Source: Asterias rubens (taxonomy: Eukaryota > Echinodermata > Asteroidea > Forcipulatida > Asteriidae). From it: a stretch of DNA of 64,000 bases. The DNA lies in assembly GCF_902459465.1 (NCBI RefSeq), contig NC_047080.1, forward strand, positions 9,274,866 to 9,338,865, read 5' to 3'. Within the stretch, counting starts at the first letter, position 1. Each line of letters starts with the position of its first letter. Of the stretch, positions 59,326 through 64,000 are shown in pieces. Position numbers and translations under genes: made by a program. The notes beneath the pieces were generated by a model that was not told where the DNA came from, did not search any database, and worked only from the letters and a program-made list of their open reading frames with translations.

Positions 59326-59646
59326 GGTAAGTTATTTAACACCAGTGTTTATGTTTAGTCTAAAAGGTTGGACTGTCTTTAGTTGGTGAATCAGGTGTGA
59401 TTATCTATGCTTGTGGTGTGTGTCATAAACATCAAATGAAATCGTCTTCTATCACAATTCACACTGCTCGATACATTTCTGTAGATAATACAATAAGGTC
59501 AGATTTATGAGCTAAATCAAACTTTGGCATTATCTCTCTTATGGACAAACTGTTTATACGTACCGTAAGGCACTCATCAGCAGAAGGACGAGTGTCTTCA
59601 TCATCATTTCTGCTGATGAGTGCCGCATGGTACGAAACAGTCTGCC

Positions 59647-60049
59647 CAGAGCCAAATTTCATAGAGCTGCTAAGCACAACAATTTGCTTAGCATGAAATT
59701 TCTGCCTCGATAAAAACAGGATAAGGGCCTACCAACCAAGTTTCCACATGATTTTCAGGATGAGCAAACAACAGCTGAATACCAGTAACAAGAAGTATGC
59801 AACATCAAATGGAAATTTGATTGGTAATCCTGTTTTTATCAAGGAAGAAATTTCATGCTGAGCAAATTGTTGTGCTTAGCAGCTCTATGAAATTGGGCCC
59901 CTCAGGATGAGCAAACAACAGCTGAATACCAGTAACAAGAAGTATGCAACATCAAATGGAAATTTGATTGGTAATCCTGTTTTTATCAAGGAAGAAATTT
60001 CATGCTGAGCAAATTGTTGTGCTTAGCAGCTCTATGAAATTGGGCCCCT
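59647..60049. mobile_element. Long-inverted-repeat MITE with a tandem 147-bp duplication
   Basis: The complete element (59647-59901) matches 10733-10979: arms GAGCTGCTAAGCACAACAAT and ATTGTTGTGCTTAGCAGCTC. The segment 59756-59902 is then repeated as 59903-60049 with no difference that I can see. Confidence 0.88.
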
Positions 60050-61280
60050 TGAGAGAGATATGCCAAAGTTTGATTAGCTCTTATTCTGAATTTAATTTTA
60101 TTGTATAAACGCCTAAATTATAATGATGTATTTTTAATCCTCTTGTGGTGTGGCTTCTTTGTTGTTTTTGTCTATTGCATTTGCGGAAACAATAGACAGT
60201 AATTTGTAATCCTTAAGGTGTGCCATCCACTGGACACCATTAGTAATTACTCAAAATAATTATTGACATCAAACCTTACTTGGTACCGAGTAATGGGGAG
60301 CTGTTGATGGTATAAAACATTGTGAGAAACAGCTCTCTCTGAAGTAACATAGTTTTCGAGAAAGAAGTAATTTTCCACGAATTTAATTTTGTATAATTAT
60401 GGGATACTGTGCCTTTTAGGGGACAATATCAGGACAATAATGAACAATATCAACAATGATTTATTTCTTGACGAGGCCAAGGACATGCAAACCACTTGAA
60501 TCGTTATGCCATTGTTAGTTGTTTAATTTCTTGGAACAATAAGATATTGTGGTTTTTTTCGGGACAAATTTAAGGACAGTCAGGACAAGAATACATACCA
60601 ACCAATGATAGTTTTCTTGAAGAAGCCTCGTACGTGTAAACTGTCCGTTTCTACAGATAGTTTGTGTGGTAAAATGTTGACACCAGTGTGTCCGACCTAC
60701 TCCCTTCTTTCAGATTGTTTGAGCGTGAAGCCAGTGTTCTCGCTCACACTCTCTCGATTTGCTGAGATGTAGAACAAGGAGCAATTTCATCAGCTTTATT
60801 CCACGTCTGCATATCTTGAACTCCTTGACTGTCCTAGACAATCTGGACTGTTTTAGAGGAATGTAAATTCATACCTTCAGCTCCCCTATGTCATTTTTCA
60901 CGTTAAGTAGTTTGTCTTCTTGTAGCCCCCTTACCAAAAGTGGCCTCTAGCTTTGTTTTGAGGCGAACTTCCAAAACATTTTATTTTTAATAGAAAAAAA
61001 GTCAATACCGAGTTCTTGACGTTTGTTGACCGGTTGACTCCGATAAGTCTTGTGGGAAAAAAAACTTTAAATCTGGCTCAATGAGGTAAACTCAATGGTT
61101 CTAGTTGCCTTTCCTCCAAAATACTCCATGCGAGAGTTTTGACTGGAGGTGGCGGAGGGTGCATGGATCCTGGACTATAAGAATTCCTTCTTCCATGGAC
61201 TAAGGAAGTACGAAATTTGCACTGTAAATGTTGTTGAACAGCATTGAGTAATGGTTGACAGCTAGAGGTTGTTCCAAGAC

Positions 61281-61576
61281 TTAAAGGCACTTAACACGTT
61301 TGGTAATTGTCAAAGACCAGTATTCTCACTTGGTGTATCCCAACATATGCATAAAATTGGACTCAATTGGTAATTGAAGTTGCAAGAAAATGGTGAAAGA
61401 AAAACACCCTTGTTGTACAAAATAGTGTGCTTTCAGATATGAATAAAAGGAGGGAGTCGTTTCTCACAATGTTTTATACTAATTACTATCAACAGCTCTC
61501 CGTTGCTCGTTACCAAGTAAGGTTTTATGCTAATATATATTTTTGAGTAATTACCAAACGTGTACTGTGCCTTTAA
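61281..61576. mobile_element. TTAA MITE family 1, internally deleted copy
   Basis: TTAAAGGCACTTAACACGTTTGG to CCAAACGTGTACTGTGCCTTTAA; shorter than other copies because the centre is missing. Confidence 0.75.
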
Positions 61577-61970
61577 GGGGGGGGGGGTTGCCATAAACTT
61601 GTAAGTTGGTGGCAGGAATTTCAAATTGGTTTGTTGAGACTTGCAAGGTTCTACTACATGGGGAGTGTCAAGGTGAACAGAATGATGACCTTTATAATTG
61701 TTGGGGAACTCTTTCTGGGTATCAGGTCATGATAAAATACCACATAGATACAAGTCCAGCACGCATAGATATAAGTCCAAAACTATTGGTCTTATTATTG
61801 TCTCACCGTCCTTGCTCCATTGTCTCCTCGAAGACTAATGAGCCACGCCCATTGCGGGGAGGGGAATCCCCGAAACCCGTAGCCCAACAATGGTGGCGCC
61901 CCGTTTTGTAGGATCGAAAGTGTGTCACATAAAAAGCCGGTGCCCTATGTGTGTGCGATGAAGGTAAAAG

Positions 61971-62159
61971 ATGAAGTCAACTTTGCAGTCGTCCGGTTTG
62001 ATGCCACTGTTTGTTCATATGTCTATAATCTTAGCTGGGAGTGTCATGGTGGCTTCAACAGTTGTATCAAGCCAGACTGATCAGCAATGTCACAAAAAGG
62101 TGGATAGTCCACCACAAGCCGATCCCAAAGGTTGGAACTTTTTTGGATTTCATTTTTGA
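61971..62159 (+). CDS. Possible small secreted peptide or first exon of a secreted protein
   Basis: 62 codons. The N-terminus reads as a plausible signal peptide (LMPLFVHMSIILAGSVMVAS), followed by a polar segment, QTDQQCHKKVDSPPQADPKG, with one cysteine. A TATA-like CATAAAAAG is at 61928-61936 and GC-box-like GCCACGCCC at about 61843. A weak donor (AAAG|GTTGG at about 62130) could splice it onward. No homologue recognised; could be chance. Confidence 0.3.
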   Translation: MKSTLQSSGLMPLFVHMSIILAGSVMVASTVVSSQTDQQCHKKVDSPPQADPKGWNFFGFHF

Positions 62160-62589
62160 GTAGGCCGACACTGGTGAGTCGTGTGCAGGCATGGAATAAC
62201 GCGCAGGCCACGGAGGGCCGTGACCTCCGTTGTCCCTGGTGTTTGCCTTGGTGCCCTTCAAAAGTTTCCCATTGACTTTAAGATTTTCTAATGGAAGTGC
62301 CCTTTGCAAAATGAAAATGGTCTTGCCCTAACATGGTCAAAGATGCAATTCTAGGCCTGCTCTTGCATTGCTTGCATGCTTTTGTTGGTAAACATGGTGA
62401 TAGGCCCTAAAAGCTTAAAAACTTATTATTACTAATAGACCTTATGCATTGACGTCATCCAGCCGCCATCTTTGAGGTCAAACGGTGAAGAAACAATCGA
62501 AACGCACATAGATTGGCCAATGAACAACCTCCTTTTGACCTCAATGCGGGGGCGCCGTACTGAAATGACGTCGTGTGCATAAGGTCTAT

Positions 62590-62975
62590 CAGATTATAAA
62601 ACGAAATAAAATAATAACTAAACAAAACTTTCAAAAAGAAGGTATATTTCTTATTCTTGAATTATTAAATGTATTTAGGTTTGTATACCGTTGGCATGGT
62701 TGGTATTGTATTAGTACCGATCATGCGTTGTCGGTTTTAAGGACTTCTCTTGTGTACATTTTACCTTGTATTATAAATATTGCTGCGCATAATTTTTAAT
62801 CCATGCTAGATACATATTTTTCTACCTGATATTCTTAATTAATTAGTATTTGTATCTATCTGTTTGGTGTTAAATAATTTTAAGCGTTTTTGTCTGTACT
62901 GTTTGAATCAAGGCCAGTTTTAATTTCCCCAGTGTGGGATAATAAAGTTCTTATCTTATCTTATCTTATCTTATG
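62590..62975 (+). mobile_element. LINE-like 3' tail with (TTATC)n
   Basis: CCCCAGTGTGGGATAATAAAGTTC followed by five TTATC units is the kind of 3' end found on many non-LTR elements, which end in short tandem repeats. The upstream 300 bp is AT-rich with no clear protein. Confidence 0.5.
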
Positions 62976-63180
62976 CTGTAGAGTGTTGGTTGTACGTATT
63001 GTGTCAATGTGTCGCGTCACATTCACATGTCAGACAGAGTGTCAGTGTCAGTGACACTGTCACCATGGTCAGTGCATTATCAAGCTTTCTGTCATCTGTC
63101 TGTCACGTCACTCAGTGTCACAAGTGACCAAGACTGCCTCCAATATTTTTCTTGACAGCCACCCTCCAGTCAGCCCAGAA

Positions 63181-63296
63181 AAGTTTCCATATCCTGCCAC
63201 CACTTTCTTATAAATTTCTTACGAAATAAAAAAGTATTTACTCAAATGAAATATTCCTTTTTGTAAAAATGAGTGAAAAGTGGTGGCAGGAAAGTT
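63181..63296. mobile_element. Hairpin MITE (TTTCC...CCTGCCACCAC)
   Basis: AAGTTTCCATATCCTGCCACCACTTTC and GAAAAGTGGTGGCAGGAAAGTTTTCC face each other; related to 10121-10238. Confidence 0.7.
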
Positions 63297-64000
63297 TTCC
63301 ATCAGCTCTTTCAGTCGGTAAAACTGAATGACCATGACTTGTGTCGATTTCCCCGCTGCGTTTGTCTTCTCTTGATTGTGTCTTAGTAGCGGAGTCATGG
63401 TTGGCCTCATCTTCTCAACTCTTCAAGAGGTTGTTGGTTCATATCCCGCTCTAGTCAATTTTTCTTTGTTCAACTTCAAATCATTTTAAAAAATACCCAG
63501 TCAAATTCCCTTGTGGTTCATTATTTGACACAAGTATTGTTTGTACAGTGTCAATAGTTCAATGAAGAAATTCTAAAATGTTAAAGGAGAAGCCATTCCC
63601 CCAAAATTTGGTATGTTGCCCAAAATTCTAAAGAAAAAAATCAAAACAATTTATTTTAGCATACAGGTAAGAAGAGATCATAATGAAGAAAAACTGGGTA
63701 GTTGTGGCTAAAAGGGAAGGTTTGCGTTTCGTAATCACTTTTAAAATTAATGGCAATACAAACTATTGGTTAGAAGTCATACCAGCTTTCGATATTATTT
63801 TTGAGAAACACTTCACATCAAAGTAATGTGGTTCGTGTAAAAAAATATCTGTTTTTTTATGCCCCAAAATTTGAGTTTGAGGAGCGTTACTGCAGTAATG
63901 CTTCTCAGTTTGTGTTCCTATTAGGGATTATTCTTTCTGTATGGTCAAATTCGCTCCTCATTTTCTTCTATCTCAAAAAGCGACCACCATTTGAAATAAA

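Larger units (their letters stand above)
58952..64000. other. Repeat-rich right end
   Basis: Apart from one possible short secreted ORF (61971-62159), I see no genes. It contains a palindrome array (59048-59325), a MITE with a perfect 147-bp direct duplication (59647-60049) and TTAA MITE copies (60222-60385 partial, 61281-61576). A LINE-like 3' tail with (TTATC)n (62590-62975), a hairpin MITE (63181-63296), a type B SINE piece (63418-63530) and another dispersed repeat (63700-end, also at about 42062 and 12018) follow. Confidence 0.6.

Noticed and set aside
59756-60049. CRISPR-like direct repeat
   Set aside because: Only two adjacent copies with no spacers, within a MITE of an animal genome.

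Overview
The window is nuclear DNA of an animal, most likely a marine deuterostome and probably an echinoderm (a sea star would fit). The genes are intron-rich with GT-AG introns, the proteins are close to vertebrate orthologues of similar length, and introns and spacers are filled with tRNA-derived SINEs and many families of short inverted-repeat elements. The taxonomic call is inference, because no taxon-diagnostic gene is present. I see no prokaryotic operon, CRISPR array or virus.

Layout, left to right: (1) UCHL5, the proteasome-associated deubiquitinase, 11 coding exons on minus (1317-8576). (2) Head to head with it, FLOT1 (flotillin-1), 11 coding exons on plus (9627-20405). The roughly 1 kb between the two start codons probably holds both promoters. 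(3) About 4 kb of AT-rich sequence with a dead LINE 3' end. (4) NUBPL/IND1, the mitochondrial Fe-S assembly factor for complex I, 9 coding exons on plus (24425-32795). (5) RPL28 (eL28), 5 coding exons on minus (33851-36314), convergent with NUBPL; the predicted poly(A) signals lie about 45 bp apart. (6) Head to head with RPL28, a 222-residue protein made almost wholly of three tandem MLLE (PABC) peptide-binding domains with no RNA-binding domain (38206-42495). This is the most novel gene in the window. (7) About 7 kb without convincing genes. (8) A secreted, cysteine-rich protein family on minus (49805-58951). One complete gene has a signal-peptide exon, two module exons, a terminal exon, and TATA and CCAAT boxes. 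A partial duplicate has two module exons, one with a nonsense TGA, and a terminal exon. I do not recognise the module. (9) A repeat-rich right end with a possible small secreted-peptide ORF (61971).

The five conserved genes cover protein turnover (UCHL5), membrane microdomains (FLOT1), mitochondrial Fe-S assembly (NUBPL) and translation (RPL28 and, by inference, the MLLE protein). They do not form a pathway. The RPL28/MLLE head-to-head pair is the only neighbour relationship that hints at shared function. The repeat landscape is also notable: several unrelated short families all end in TTAA (piggyBac-like), one hAT-type element has a perfect 8-bp target duplication, and tRNA-Leu-like SINEs share their tails with a LINE.
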